A DNA stretch of 64,000 nucleotides from Littorina saxatilis (lineage: Eukaryota > Mollusca > Gastropoda > Littorinimorpha > Littorinidae): assembly GCF_037325665.1 (NCBI RefSeq), contig NC_090246.1, positions 57,587,177-57,651,176 of the forward strand, given 5' to 3'. Shown here in pieces: positions 44,610 to 54,558 of this stretch. The position numbers and the translations under genes are program-made. The notes under the pieces are model-generated. The model saw only the letters and a list, made by a program, of their open reading frames with translations. It was not told the DNA's origin and ran no database searches. The stretch's first letter is position 1, and every line of letters begins with the position of its first letter.

Positions 44610-45577
44610 GGGGAGACCGGGGCTAGTCCGCCTACTTTTATGCTTTTGGTAGCATAACTGGCGAGTTTGATGAACTAGAAGACTGATTTTTTATTTTACA
44701 TCAAGACAAATGTGTAGCTGATACCAATGTGCAGACAGTTTTTATGTGCGCATGAACATTTGTTGTACATACTGCTTTAAGTAGACCTACCCTAGCGTAG
44801 GCGAACTTGCCCCAAGTCGGGGTAAGTCCGCCTACAGGGTGGGGCAAGTCCGCCGCTCTCATCCCATAGTAGGTACAAGACTAGTAGTGGGCAAGCTTTA
44901 GTGGGAAAGCTTTTTTAATTCCCTTCAATATTTAGGTTCAAAAATGCCAATGACAAAACACAAAAGAATGTAACACAAAATTACGTTAGGGGAGACCGGG
45001 GCTAGTCCGCCTACTGTTATGCTACTTTTATGCTTTTAGAAGCATAACTGGCGAGTTTGATGAACTAGAAGACTGATGTTTTTTTATTTTACATCAAGAC
45101 AAATGTGTAGCTGATATCAATGTGCAGACAGTTTTTATGTGCGCATGAACATTTGTTGTACATACTGCTTACGGCGAACATGCCCCATGACAAATAGGCG
45201 GACTTGCCCCTGCACGGGCAGGCAACTCTAGTGCCAGATAACGAGCACAACATGGGAAGGAAGAAGCAAAACTTTCGTCAGAACTCGACCTTAATTAACG
45301 CACTTTCACTCGACACCAAGACTAAGTATTTGTTCTCAGAGGTAATGCATCAAAACCTAAGTCAACTCCTATGCATTCATGTTGCAACAATGAAGAAAAA
45401 CACTTTTTGTGATCTGTACTCACGATATATGGGCGCGCAACCTCTGAATTTCTGCAGGATATGGCGGGAAGAAGGGACACCACTCCCACATAGTGTGAAG
45501 GACTAAAAGGTGGCAAACGTAAGAACAAACAGACAAAGACGGATGTGCCCCGGGGGCGGACTAGCCCCGGTCTCCCC
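44610..45577. mobile_element. Nested DNA transposon with TA duplication, 968 bp
   Basis: TIRs are GGGGAGACCGGGGCTAGTCC at the left and its reverse, ending GGTCTCCCC, at the right, flanked by TA on both sides (44,608-44,609 and 45,578-45,579). The first 200 bp is repeated directly from 44,989, again preceded by TA and starting with the same terminus, so there are two left ends. Internal GGGGCAAGTCCGCC-type motifs echo the termini. A 100-residue frame (45,204-45,506; NMGRKKQNFRQNSTLINALS) is of unknown meaning. TA duplication suggests a Tc1/mariner-related group; non-autonomous. Confidence 0.88.
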
Positions 45578-45588
45578 TACGTCCGTCT

Positions 45589-45619
<31 letters not shown>

Positions 45620-45835
45620 TTCTCTTTAGTGAGTGTGTGTGTATGTGCGATGGTGTTTGTGAGTGTTTGTGCGTGTGTACGTGCGTGTGTGTGTGTGTGT
45701 GTGTGCGTGCGTCAGTGTCATGGATGTGGGTGTATGTACGTTCGTCTCTCTCTCTCTCTCCGAGGCTCTCTCTCTCCGAGGCTCTCTCTCTCAGAGTCTC
45801 TCTCTCTCTCTCAGAGTCTGTCTCTCTCTCTCAAA
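45578..45835 (+). repeat. CT/GT-rich low-complexity stretch with duplicated flank
   Basis: Contains CT runs, a GT run, and at 45,718-45,738 a second copy of the 21-bp sequence that flanks the nested element on its left (TCATGGATGTGGGTGTATGT plus A, 44,589-44,609). Here it continues uninterrupted into CGTTCGTCTCTC, showing the site without the insert. Confidence 0.88.
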
Positions 45836-47891
45836 GTACCCAGAACACCTCCTGATTGACTCGACCTACTGTCTTAATGACTGCGGAATGCCCTTGGTTG
45901 TGTTCATGTTTACGGATGGAAACAATGACACCAGAGTAGCTGCATTTGCTTTGGTGAGCAGTGAATCGCAGGAAGTTATCAGAGATGTCTTCTCGTCTTT
46001 TATGCTAAACAACCTCAATTGTGACCGGACACAAACGATAATGACAGATAAAGATTACAACGAAATGAAGATGATTGAAGAGTTCTTCCCAACGGCGGAT
46101 CATGAGATTTGTCTTTTTCATGTGATGAAGGCGTTCAAAAAGAAAATCCATGAAACATCAGGTGAGCGTTCGAATGCGGAAACGAACAATCTCAAGGCGT
46201 TCATAACAAAAATGGCTTATGCCAAGAACGAAAGCATTTACAATGACCTCCTGCAGGAACTTTCCTCCGAATTTCCAACATTTCTTCCATATTTCATGTC
46301 TCAATGGGATAGTCTGAAGGAAAAGTGGGTGCAATGTTTCAGAAAGACCAGATTAAACTTTGGTGATGCCACCAACAACCGAGTGGAAAGTTTCAACCAG
46401 AAAATTAAGGCTGTTGTAAAAAAAAACAGCCCACTCGACATCATGCTTTCGGAACTCCTTGGTTTGCTCGAGGTCAGGAAAGCAGAATTCTCATTTCGCG
46501 CCTTTGACATGAAGACAAAATGCACATCATCTTCAAGAGAAGAAGGTGTTCAGTTTGCTCATAGTGTGTGCACGGCGTTTGCTGCCAAGCACATATCCGA
46601 GCAAATACAACTATCTACAAAGTGCGTAGTTGAAGAGAGTGAAGGAAGTTACAAGGTGACAAGCGAAGGAGGTCAGTCTCATGAATGTGAGGTGGGGTCC
46701 TGTACATGCAGCTCTGTTGTCAATTTCAACTTACCATGTCGGCACATGATTGCCATACGTCGGCACTTGAACCTTAGAATCTTGGAAACGGACATGATCC
46801 CTGCTCGTTGGACGAAACAGAACTTCAACGACATTCAAAACATCAACTTGCCAGATCATTCTGTGGTTGGTACGCAACCGTGTCAACAATCAAAAGTCAA
46901 ACCGGGTTGGGTCAAATTCAATGAAGCCCAGACTGTATGCAAAGACATCTGTTCGTTTTTAGTTAACTCTGGTGCAGATGATTTCCGAAAGAAATTACAA
47001 CTTCTGTGCCAAGTACGTGACCTTGTAAAAACAGGAAAGGATTTTGTCGTTGTTGAAGTCTTTGCAGAGAATCTGGGAGAAAGTGTTGATGAAGTTAGAC
47101 AACAAGGCGCACAAAATCACGGAGAAACTGATAAAGTTGAAGCGTTTGCGGAACAAGATACAGAATGCGGCGCGCTAAATCATGGAGAAAGTGACGAAGG
47201 TCGTTTCGATCAAGTTACAAACGACCGCAATGTTGAAGTGACTGCTGATGTTCATGCCGAGTTTCAAAGGGATCACGAAAGTCTCGAGGTGGAAGTTGAA
47301 GAGAGAGAGTCAAATGTTGGAATAATGGACCAACTCTCGTCGTTAAAAGACACAATTCTGCCACCGTTAAAAGCCATGAAGAAGGGACGACCAGCAGGAT
47401 CACTGCAAACCGTGATTGGGCTGCCAAAGGCAAAGAAGCGTAAAAGGCAAAAAGAAAAATTGAAGTGTGCCAAGAAAGTAAAGGTGGTCACTCATGCAGA
47501 GTATGCTCTTCGACTGATTGTGGATGAAAACCTGGTGAATTCTGTGATGAAAGAAAATTTGAAAGTTGAAGAAGAAATGCTGGAGATGGTGCCAGAAAAG
47601 GTGTCAATGGAAATTTTGGGGATTGATGACAATTTGCTGAAACAGTGGCTTACGGATGACGCTTGGGTAGCTCTTCAGCAGCTGTTGGAAGTGAAACGTT
47701 CTTCAAACATGGAGCCTGCTGAGGATGTTTGCAGAATATGTTGGCGCGAAGATCCGGATAAACATCTTGATAGAAATCCGATTGTGCAGTGGAATGAATG
47801 TTTGAGAAAATGCAACACTTGGTACCATGAAGCATGCATACATGCCACCAGCCATCCTCAAATTTGTTTCACATGCCATACTTCAATTTGA
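45663..47891 (+). CDS. MULE transposase (ZSWIM-type), N-terminus unclear
   Basis: A 742-codon open frame. The first 57 codons come from GT/CT repeats and are unlikely to be real; protein-like sequence begins at Y59 (about 45,837), just after a CTCTCTCTCTCAAAG stretch that could be a splice acceptor. The DDE core is visible: D66 in LLIDSTY, D129 in IMTDKDYNEM, E242 in NNRVESFNQ. A SWIM zinc finger follows (C347, C349, C359, H361). Two basic patches (KKGRPAGS, KAKKRKRQKEK) may direct it to the nucleus. The C-terminus has a PHD/RING-like cysteine array (DVCRICW, CLRKCNTWYHEAC, CFTCH). It would act in the nucleus on the CGATATCG ends. No good start codon and no N-terminal zinc finger were found, so it is either spliced or truncated. 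Related host genes are the ZSWIM1/3 type. Confidence 0.9.
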   Translation: MFVRVYVRVCVCVCACVSVMDVGVCTFVSLSLSEALSLRGSLSQSLSLSLRVCLSLSKYPEHLLIDSTYCLNDCGMPLVVFMFTDGNNDTRVAAFALVSSESQEVIRDVFSSFMLNNLNCDRTQTIMTDKDYNEMKMIEEFFPTADHEICLFHVMKAFKKKIHETSGERSNAETNNLKAFITKMAYAKNESIYNDLLQELSSEFPTFLPYFMSQWDSLKEKWVQCFRKTRLNFGDATNNRVESFNQKIKAVVKKNSPLDIMLSELLGLLEVRKAEFSFRAFDMKTKCTSSSREEGVQFAHSVCTAFAAKHISEQIQLSTKCVVEESEGSYKVTSEGGQSHECEVGSCTCSSVVNFNLPCRHMIAIRRHLNLRILETDMIPARWTKQNFNDIQNINLPDHSVVGTQPCQQSKVKPGWVKFNEAQTVCKDICSFLVNSGADDFRKKLQLLCQVRDLVKTGKDFVVVEVFAENLGESVDEVRQQGAQNHGETDKVEAFAEQDTECGALNHGESDEGRFDQVTNDRNVEVTADVHAEFQRDHESLEVEVEERESNVGIMDQLSSLKDTILPPLKAMKKGRPAGSLQTVIGLPKAKKRKRQKEKLKCAKKVKVVTHAEYALRLIVDENLVNSVMKENLKVEEEMLEMVPEKVSMEILGIDDNLLKQWLTDDAWVALQQLLEVKRSSNMEPAEDVCRICWREDPDKHLDRNPIVQWNECLRKCNTWYHEACIHATSHPQICFTCHTSI

Positions 47892-47997
47892 TTTATAAAC
47901 TGTTAACAGGGTTCCTAGATTTCTTGTTTCTTGATGCATCAATTACAAAGTACACTGAAGTGCTGCAAGTGTTAATGTTCATTGAAACATCTTGCGT

Positions 47998-48447
47998 CAG
48001 ATTAAATCTTAATTCATTTTATACTTCTTTTAACCTGTTTATATTGTTCGGATCTTCAGATTAAATCTTAATTCCTTTTATACTTCTTTTAACCTGTTTA
48101 TTTGTTATTTCCAAATTATATGTTTACTCTTAAAGGGGCAGCTTGCACATTGTTGCAACATGGACACATCAACTTGATTTAAACATCTTGCGTCATAGTA
48201 TTATTGTTCGGCTCTACACATTGTGATCAAGACTTTGATGTTGCTAATTCTGTGATTTCGACTTTACTATTATTGTTGGGATCTTCAGATTAAATCTTAA
48301 TTCATTTTATACTTCTGGTAACCTGTTTATATTGTTCGGATCTTCAGATTAAATCTTAATTCATTTTGTACTTCTTTTAACCTGTTTATATTGTTCGGAT
48401 CTTCAGATTAAATCTTAATTCATTTTATACTTCTTTTAACCTGTTTA

Positions 48448-48449
<2 letters not shown>
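47998..48449 (+). repeat. 60-bp minisatellite in two clusters inside the MULE
   Basis: Units share CAGATTAAATCTTAATTCAT, ACTTCTTTTAACCTGTTTAT and TTGTTCGGATCTT. About two units lie at 47,998-48,105 and about three at 48,270-48,449. A longer segment with CTTGCGTCA also recurs between the clusters. Confidence 0.9.

Positions 48450-48516
<67 letters not shown>
48450..48516. repeat. (GT)n microsatellite
   Basis: About 33 GT units directly after the last minisatellite unit. Confidence 0.96.
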
Positions 48517-48520
<4 letters not shown>

Positions 48521-48999
48521 TCTGCGGATCAATAACACCAGCAAAAACAATAATTGACCTCTAAACAATAAAATACACACCCCCAATACATTTGTTTGGG
48601 GGCTATGGTCCCCCCTGCTCCGCCGTCAGTGCTGTACCAGTATATAGAGTTGGAGCCCACTTTTTACTGGGGGTATAATAATAATAATAATAACAATAAT
48701 ACTGTTATTTTATAGCAGGATAAACCAGAGTTTTAAGGCTACGGTCTCATCCAGCTTTACAAATCCACACACACACAAAATAATAGATAAATAAAATATA
48801 TACATATATAAGAGATATAAAAATCAAACATACACATATCGCGGGATTCACCAAGACACCATGTGAAGTACGTCATACATTACTAAAGTGACGTGACCGC
48901 TGAGGATGTATGACGTACACTCTTGCCTGGTTATCGATCGTAGGATACAAGTTCAAAGTGTTTTCGTGATTCGTGTCGTTAGCATATTTGCTGGTTGAA

Positions 49000-49138
49000 G
49001 ACCAAGCGAAACGATATCGTGCCGCTAGCATATATTTGCTAGCCAAACGATATCGTGCCGTTAGCAGCCTAACCAAACGATATCGTGCCGCTAGCATATA
49101 TTTGCTAGCCAAACGATATCGTGCCGTTAGCAGCGGCC
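49000..49138 (-). repeat. MULE right end: TIR plus subterminal repeats
   Basis: Two tandem units of about 66 bp, each with AACGATATCGTGCCGCTAGC, ATATATTTGCTAGCC and AACGATATCGTGCCGTTAGC. The unit nearest the end mirrors the left end exactly over about 53 bp. Confidence 0.93.
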
Positions 49139-49148
49139 TAATTTTAAC

Positions 49149-49929
49149 ATAAGATGAGAACAGTGGTGTTGAATCACAGTTCCATAATGGACAAATGACA
49201 CATGAATACTTCACCGAAAAGCCCGAGATTAGCAGGCGACACCAAAATGTTTACCTCCTCCACCATGGCACTATTTGTTTTAATGGTATGCCATCAAATC
49301 CTATCATAATCACAAAACTCATATCCACAATTTCAAAAAATGAGAGCATGGGGTCGCAGGAGCTTCCTAGAATTAAAAAACCTTACATCCACACCAATAA
49401 AACTGGAAATTACCTGACTTTTGCCATTTTCTTGAATCCTGTCTTTCTTGATGTGTGGTTTCACTATTGCACCCTTATACCCAGTCTCTTCCCTCTACAA
49501 GGGGGGAGACCTTTAATTGGAACTAGCCTTGCCATTGTCTAATTATACTTCATGGCAAACATATGTATGCAAAGAGTAAAGTCACAAAAAGAGGTAGCTT
49601 TATTAACTTACAAGCAAAAATCTAAATAGGCAAACATAAAAATCCAAAACAAGACACTCATTCATCCATCCCAACACACACGAAAAGGCATAAAGCCTAA
49701 ACGCAACAAGACACAAAAAAAACCATTCAGTTCTAGACATGACAGAGCAAAATAAGGACTTCAAACAAGGTTCAGAATTACTCTTTGTTTACATACATAC
49801 ATAACTTGACTCTAGTTGCTGCTAGCTGTCCAATGGGTGAAAGCAATCCAAATTTTCTGGTATCCATTTTCTCAGAAAAACCCTTGGCTTAAAATTGCTT
49901 CCAAATGATTTTTATGACCTTATTGATCA
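49149..49929. other. No gene seen
   Basis: AT-rich sequence right of the MULE. A 115-codon frame at 49,195-49,542 has no recognisable domain and no splice or promoter context, so I do not call it. Confidence 0.4.
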
Positions 49930-49937
49930 TGTGCATG

Positions 49938-50101
49938 CAGGGCCGGATCTGGGGGGGGGGGGGGGGTTCCTGGGGTTCCGGAACCCCCCCCCCCCCCTGG
50001 CCATCCAATGTACCTCTCAGAGAAAAAAAAAAGTGGACTTTGGACCCCTGCCTTCAGTTGGAAACCCCCCCCCCCCCCCTCAAACGAACTTGGTCCGGCC
50101 T
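49938..50101. mobile_element. hAT-like MITE with 8-bp target-site duplication
   Basis: Starts CAGGGCCGGATC, ends GGTCCGGCCT, with TGTGCATG at both flanks (49,930-49,937 and 50,102-50,109). Contains several G and C homopolymer runs. CAGGG-type ends and an 8-bp duplication fit the hAT superfamily. Confidence 0.8.
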
Positions 50102-50136
50102 TGTGCATGTATTTTTAACGTTAGTTTTTCTTTCGT

Positions 50137-50137
<1 letters not shown>

Positions 50138-50201
<64 letters not shown>

Positions 50202-50202
50202 G
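50138..50202. repeat. (TTG)n microsatellite
   Basis: About 21 trinucleotide units beginning about 30 bp beyond the hAT-like MITE. Confidence 0.96.
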
Positions 50203-50335
50203 ATTGAATGATCAAGGGGGGTTTACTCTTGCTGTTGTAACTCTTCTGTATTGGGCAAGTTTAAGCGACCGACTCTAGTCTAGTCTGGTTAGTGAACTGC
50301 GCATTTCACAAATTTCCTCGAAATGGGACCATGGA

Positions 50336-50894
50336 GTAACAAAAAGAGCAAACGCTCGATCGAGTCACTTTCGCAGTTCTGAATATTATATGAGGCATCA
50401 GATGGACAGGAAGAAATTGCTATTCACAACACAATGAGTCACGTTCACATAAAATTTGAGCCCGGTCACTTTTATAGTTTCCGAGAAAAGCCCAACGTTA
50501 AGTTGTGTGTTGCCGAACAGAAAAGGCTAGTTATCTCCCTTGTTTTTCTGATAACGTTCGTAAAAGGCTACAGATGTAAATACTTTGATGTAAAGAATAA
50601 TCCTACAAAGTTTCAATCACATCCGATGAACTTTGTCAAAGATATAAAATGTCTAATTTTTCCTTTGACGCTGACCTGTGACCTTGAAAAAGGTCAAAGG
50701 TCAACGAAACCATCGTTAAAGTGTAGAGGTCATTGGAGGTCACGACTAAACAAAATATGAGCCCGATCGCTTTGATAGTTTCCGAGAAAAGTCCAACGTT
50801 AAGGTGGTGTCTACGGACGGCCGGCCGGACGGCCGGCCGGACAGACTAACACTGACCGATTACATAGAGTCACTTTTTCTCAAGTGACTCAATA
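50336..50894 (+). mobile_element. Family E TIR element, copy 2
   Basis: Left end AAAAGAGCAAACGCTCGATC with GAGTCACTTTCGC, right end GAGTCACTTTTTCTCAAGTG. Includes GACCTGTGACCTTGAAAAAG and alternating CGGCCGGC. It is essentially identical to the inverted copy at 53,428-53,986, including a 108-codon open frame that is not a gene. Confidence 0.85.
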
Positions 50895-50917
50895 AAAATG
50901 AAACTGAAATGAAGTAA

Positions 50918-51145
50918 GTACATCTTCTTCTTCTTCTTCTGTGTTCGTGGGCTGAAACTCCCACGTACACTCGTGTTTTTTGCACGAGTGGAATTTTACC
51001 TGTATGACCGTTTTTTACCCCGCCATTTAGGCAGCCATACGCCGTTTTTGGAGGAAGCATGCTGGGTATTTTCGTGTTTCTATAACCCACCGAACTCATT
51101 ACATGGATTACAGGATCTTTTTCGTGCGCACTTGGTCTTGTGCTT
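50918..51145 (-). mobile_element. SINE family B, 3' part (interrupted)
   Basis: The minus-strand SINE B tail (GTGGGAGTTTCAGCCCACGA, then a GAA run). Its head continues at 51,550-51,716 beyond the inserted family A SINE. Confidence 0.88.
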
Positions 51146-51549
51146 TGGGGCGGGGATATAGCTCAGTTGGTAGCGCGCTGGATTTGTATTCAGTTGGCCG
51201 CTGTCAGCGTGAGTTCGATCCCAGGTTCGGCGGAAATTTATTTCACAGAGTCAACTTTGTGTGCAGACTCTCTTCGGTGTCCGACGAGAGTGTACACTAC
51301 ATTGGGTGTGCACGTTAAAGATCCCACGATTGACAAAAGGGTCTTTCCTGGCAAAATTGCTTAGGCACAGTTAATAATTGTCTACCTATACCCGTGTGAC
51401 TTGGAATAATAGGCCGTGAAAGGTAAATATGCGCCGAAATGGCTGCAATCTACTGGCCGTATAAAATTTCATCTCACACGGCATCACTGCAGAGCGCCTA
51501 GAACTGTACCCACGGAATATGCGCGATATAAGACTCATTGATTGATTGA
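51146..51549 (+). mobile_element. SINE family A inserted inside SINE family B
   Basis: Complete family A copy with tRNA-like head and ATTG tail, flanked by TTGTGCTT on both sides (51,138-51,145 and 51,550-51,557), the target-site duplication taken from the family B element. Confidence 0.93.
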
Positions 51550-51716
51550 TTGTGCTTGCGTGTACACACGGGGGTGTTGGGACACCGAGGAGAGTCTGCA
51601 CACAAAGTTGACTCTGATAAATAAATCTCTCGCCGAACGTGGGGACGAACTCACGCTGACAGCGGCCAACTGGATACAAATCCGGCGCGCTACCGACTGA
51701 GCTACATCCCCGCCCG
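51550..51716 (-). mobile_element. SINE family B, head part (interrupted)
   Basis: Minus strand GCGGGGATGTAGCTCAGTCG, then GTGTGCAGACTCTCCTCGG and GTGTGTACACGCAAGCAC, joining the tail across the insert. Confidence 0.88.
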
Positions 51717-51868
51717 TGTAAGTACATCAATTACAGAGATACTCAATAAAGTCAAAAACAAAAGAAGTCGCTGCTTCCAAACCTCAAAGTGATCTGCAAA
51801 TGAAATTAAAGAATGTAGGAGTGAAGTTAACAGTAGTTGAAGAAGCAATTTCCAGTGAGTAAACATAC

Positions 51869-52590
51869 AACTCAACTCAACTCAACTCAACTCAAATTTA
51901 TTAATCCATATGGAAATTATGTTGTAACAATACTCATTTCCAATCAAAAGAATAAGAATGCATACTAAACACAGTCTCACTAACGCAAACAGTCATCCGT
52001 CAAGTCAAGTCGGCCAACTCACAACTCACTCACACAACAACAGCAACAGCAATACAAATTAACAAAAACCATAATTCCAATAACAAAAAGACGTCCAAGA
52101 GTCCACCTCCACATCCACGCACACACAAGGTATACAAAGCACCACATGTCGACTAGAACACTGCACATTTGGGCTACGGTAATACAGTTACTAAAAATAC
52201 ATACATTACAGATAACCCAGCAACAGAGTACAGTAAAAATTATGACAGAGAAACATGATAGAGGCCTCTAACATGTGATTGGTTGAAAGCATGGATAGCT
52301 CTGGGAACAAAAGAATTGCGGAAACGTGACGTTCTAGCAACCATAGCCCTCAGTCTACCACTCCTGTCAATGCGTCGAGAGTCAAATTCAGGTTTCAGTG
52401 GGTGTGTCTCGTCAGCCAAAATTGAGGTCAGTCGGTCAGTCAGTCGTCTCTGGCAAACTGATTCAATGGTCTCTTGCTTCCTGCCTACAACAGATCCAGC
52501 CTTCTTGACTAGCTTTTCTAGCCTGTCACTATCCTGTTTACTAAGGTTACCCCCCCAGCACACACATGCATATGCATACACCAATTTACA
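51869..52590 (-). mobile_element. Non-LTR retrotransposon (LINE), 5'-truncated 3' end
   Basis: The minus strand encodes the reverse-transcriptase C-terminus typical of CR1-like LINEs: YACVCWGGNLSKQDSDRLEK, then LVKKAGSVVG, SHP-type ADETHPLKPEFDSRR and TSRFRNSFVPRAIHAFNQ, with a stop near 52,240. A 3' untranslated part follows, and the element ends in a TTGAG pentanucleotide run (51,869-51,895). Everything upstream of the last reverse-transcriptase residues is absent. Confidence 0.85.
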
Positions 52591-52749
52591 TGGTTTATCT
52601 TCAGTTCAAAGCCATCAGTATAAAGTTATCAGTAATATTATTTCCATAATTGTCAGAACATGTGTTGTCATCTTAGCTCCACATTTATCGTGAAAGTCGA
52701 GCCATATCATTGAGCATTGCTGCTATGTCCCACCAATCACCAAAAGCTT

Positions 52750-53130
52750 CTTTCTTTCTTTATTTGGTGTTCAACGTCGTTGTCAACCGTTCAAGGTTAT
52801 ATCGCGACGGGGAAAGGGGGGGGGGGGGAGGTGGGGGATGGGATAGAGCCACTTGTTAATTGTTTCTTGTTCACAAAAGCACTAATCAAAAAATTGCTCC
52901 AGGGGCTTGCAACATAGTACAATATATGACCTTACTGGGAGAATGCAAGTTTCCAGTACAAAGGACTTAACATTTCTTACATACTGCTTGACTAAAATCT
53001 TTACAAACATTGACTATATTCTATACAAGAAACACGTAACAAGGGTAAAAGGAGAAACAGAATCCGTTAGTCGCCTCTTACGACATGCTGGGGAGCATCG
53101 GGTAAATTCTTCCCCCTAACCCGCGGGGCG
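52750..53130 (+). mobile_element. Family C repeat, copy 5
   Basis: Full-length copy from TTTCTTTATTTGGTGTTCAA to CCCCTAACCCGCGGGG, with a G run of about 10 in the variable region. Confidence 0.82.
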
Positions 53131-53427
53131 GGACCAAAAGCTTAAAATACACCCAAGCAAAACTTACAAAGACATCCAAATTGGCTTACTTTCTACTCAA
53201 GACAGTTTAAAACATATGTTGACACAGCAGTACCCCAATGTCACAGACACTTGTGTACCATTTTTTTGAGATAGCATAAACTCTTGCTTGATTGACTTCT
53301 TACTTGTTCAGTACATGTTTCCTAGATGTTTCCCAGATGTTTCCTAAGAATCTTCCATGCAAGCACCTGGCAAATGTACATGTTTCCTATGGGTCTCTTC
53401 TAAGCACCGAGCAAACGTACATATTTT

Positions 53428-53986
53428 TGAGTCACTTGAGAAAAAGTGACTCTATGTAATCGGTCAGTGTTAGTCTGTCCGGCCGGCCGGCCGTCCGGCC
53501 GGCCGTCCGTAGACACCACCTTAACGTTGGACTTTTCTCGGAAACTATCAAAGCGATCGGGCTCATATTTTGTTTAGTCGTGACCTCCAATGACCTCTAC
53601 ACTTTAACGATGGTTTCGTTGACCTTTGACCTTTTTCAAGGTCACAGGTCAGCGTCAAAGGAAAAATTAGACATTTTATATCTTTGACAAAGTTCATCGG
53701 ATGTGATTGAAACTTTGTAGGATTATTCTTTACATCAAAGTATTTACATCTGTAGCCTTTTACGAACGTTATCAGAAAAACAAGGGAGATAACTAGCCTT
53801 TTCTGTTCGGCAACACACAACTTAACGTTGGGCTTTTCTCGGAAACTATAAAAGTGACCGGGCTCAAATTTTATGTGAACGTGACTCATTGTGTTGTGAA
53901 TAGCAATTTCTTCCTGTCCATCTGATGCCTCATATAATATTCAGAACTGCGAAAGTGACTCGATCGAGCGTTTGCTCTTCTTGTTT
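53428..53986 (-). mobile_element. Family E TIR element, copy 3, in minisatellite
   Basis: Inverted, nearly identical partner of 50,336-50,894; the one difference I see is an extra CCGG in the alternating tract. The two lie 2.5 kb apart. Confidence 0.87.
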
Positions 53987-54431
53987 ATGTATCTTCTGAT
54001 CACAGGGCAAATCTACATATTTCAGGTGTGTCTTCAAAATACCAGGCAATGATTCCTATGTGCCTTCTATAGCACCGAGCAAATGTACATTTTTTGGATG
54101 TGTCTTCTAAGAAGCGGGCAATTGTACATGTTTTCAGGTCTCTTCTAAGCACTGGGCAAGTGTACATGTTTCCAATATGTCCTCTAAGCACAAGGCAACT
54201 GTACATGATTTGGATGTGTCTTCTAAGTACCAGGAAAATGTACATGTTTCCTATGTGTCTTCTAAGCACTGGGCAAATGTACATGTTTCCTATGTGTCTT
54301 CCAAGCACCGGGAAAATGTACATGTTTCGTATGTGTCTTCTCAGCACCGGGCAAATGTATATATGTTTCCTGGGTGTTTTGTCAAAGCACAGGGCAACCA
54401 TTCAGGTTTCCCATATGTCTTGAAAGCATAT

Positions 54432-54558
54432 GGTCCCCCAAAAGGAGTGTATGGCTGCCTGAATGGCGGGGTAAAAACGGTCATACAAGTAAAAACCCAC
54501 TCGTGCAAAAAGCATGAGTGAACATGGGAGTTTCAGCCCATGAATGAAGAAGAAGAAG
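54432..54558 (+). mobile_element. SINE family B, short 3' copy with target-site duplication
   Basis: Only the last 125 bp (GTGTATGGCTGCCTGAATGG, then GTTTCAGCCCATGAATGAAG and GAA units), flanked by AAAGCATAT at 54,423-54,431 and 54,559-54,567. Confidence 0.85.

Larger units (their letters stand above)
44197..49148 (+). mobile_element. Mutator-like (MULE) DNA transposon, 4.9 kb, with 10-bp target-site duplication
   Basis: The element spans 44,207-49,138 between perfect TAATTTTAAC copies (44,197-44,206 and 49,139-49,148). Its ends are inverted: GGAGTGGCTAACGGCACG at the left, and the reverse of ...CGTGCCGTTAGCAGCGGCC at the right. The segment CTAACGG through the second CGATATCG (about 53 bp) matches perfectly. 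Each end has four CGATATCG palindromes (44,223, 44,259, 44,305, 44,351; 49,012, 49,048, 49,078, 49,114) with GCTAGC-type spacers, likely transposase binding sites. Inside are a MULE transposase frame, a nested TA-flanked element and a 60-bp minisatellite. The 10-bp duplication fits MULE elements. Confidence 0.95.

Noticed and set aside
49195-49542. 115-codon frame right of the MULE
   Set aside because: No domain, ordinary AT-rich composition, and no splice or promoter context.
50434-50760. 108-codon protein repeated identically at 53,563-53,889
   Set aside because: Identical frames in two copies of a TIR element show only recent copying. There is no domain and no coding signature.
52283-52693. 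136-codon plus-strand frame
   Set aside because: It is the antisense shadow of the LINE reverse-transcriptase end on the minus strand.
54000-54423. Repeat protein or CRISPR-like array with 39-bp period
   Set aside because: Units are diverged, contiguous and without distinct spacers. The frames on both strands reflect a period divisible by three. It is a minisatellite.
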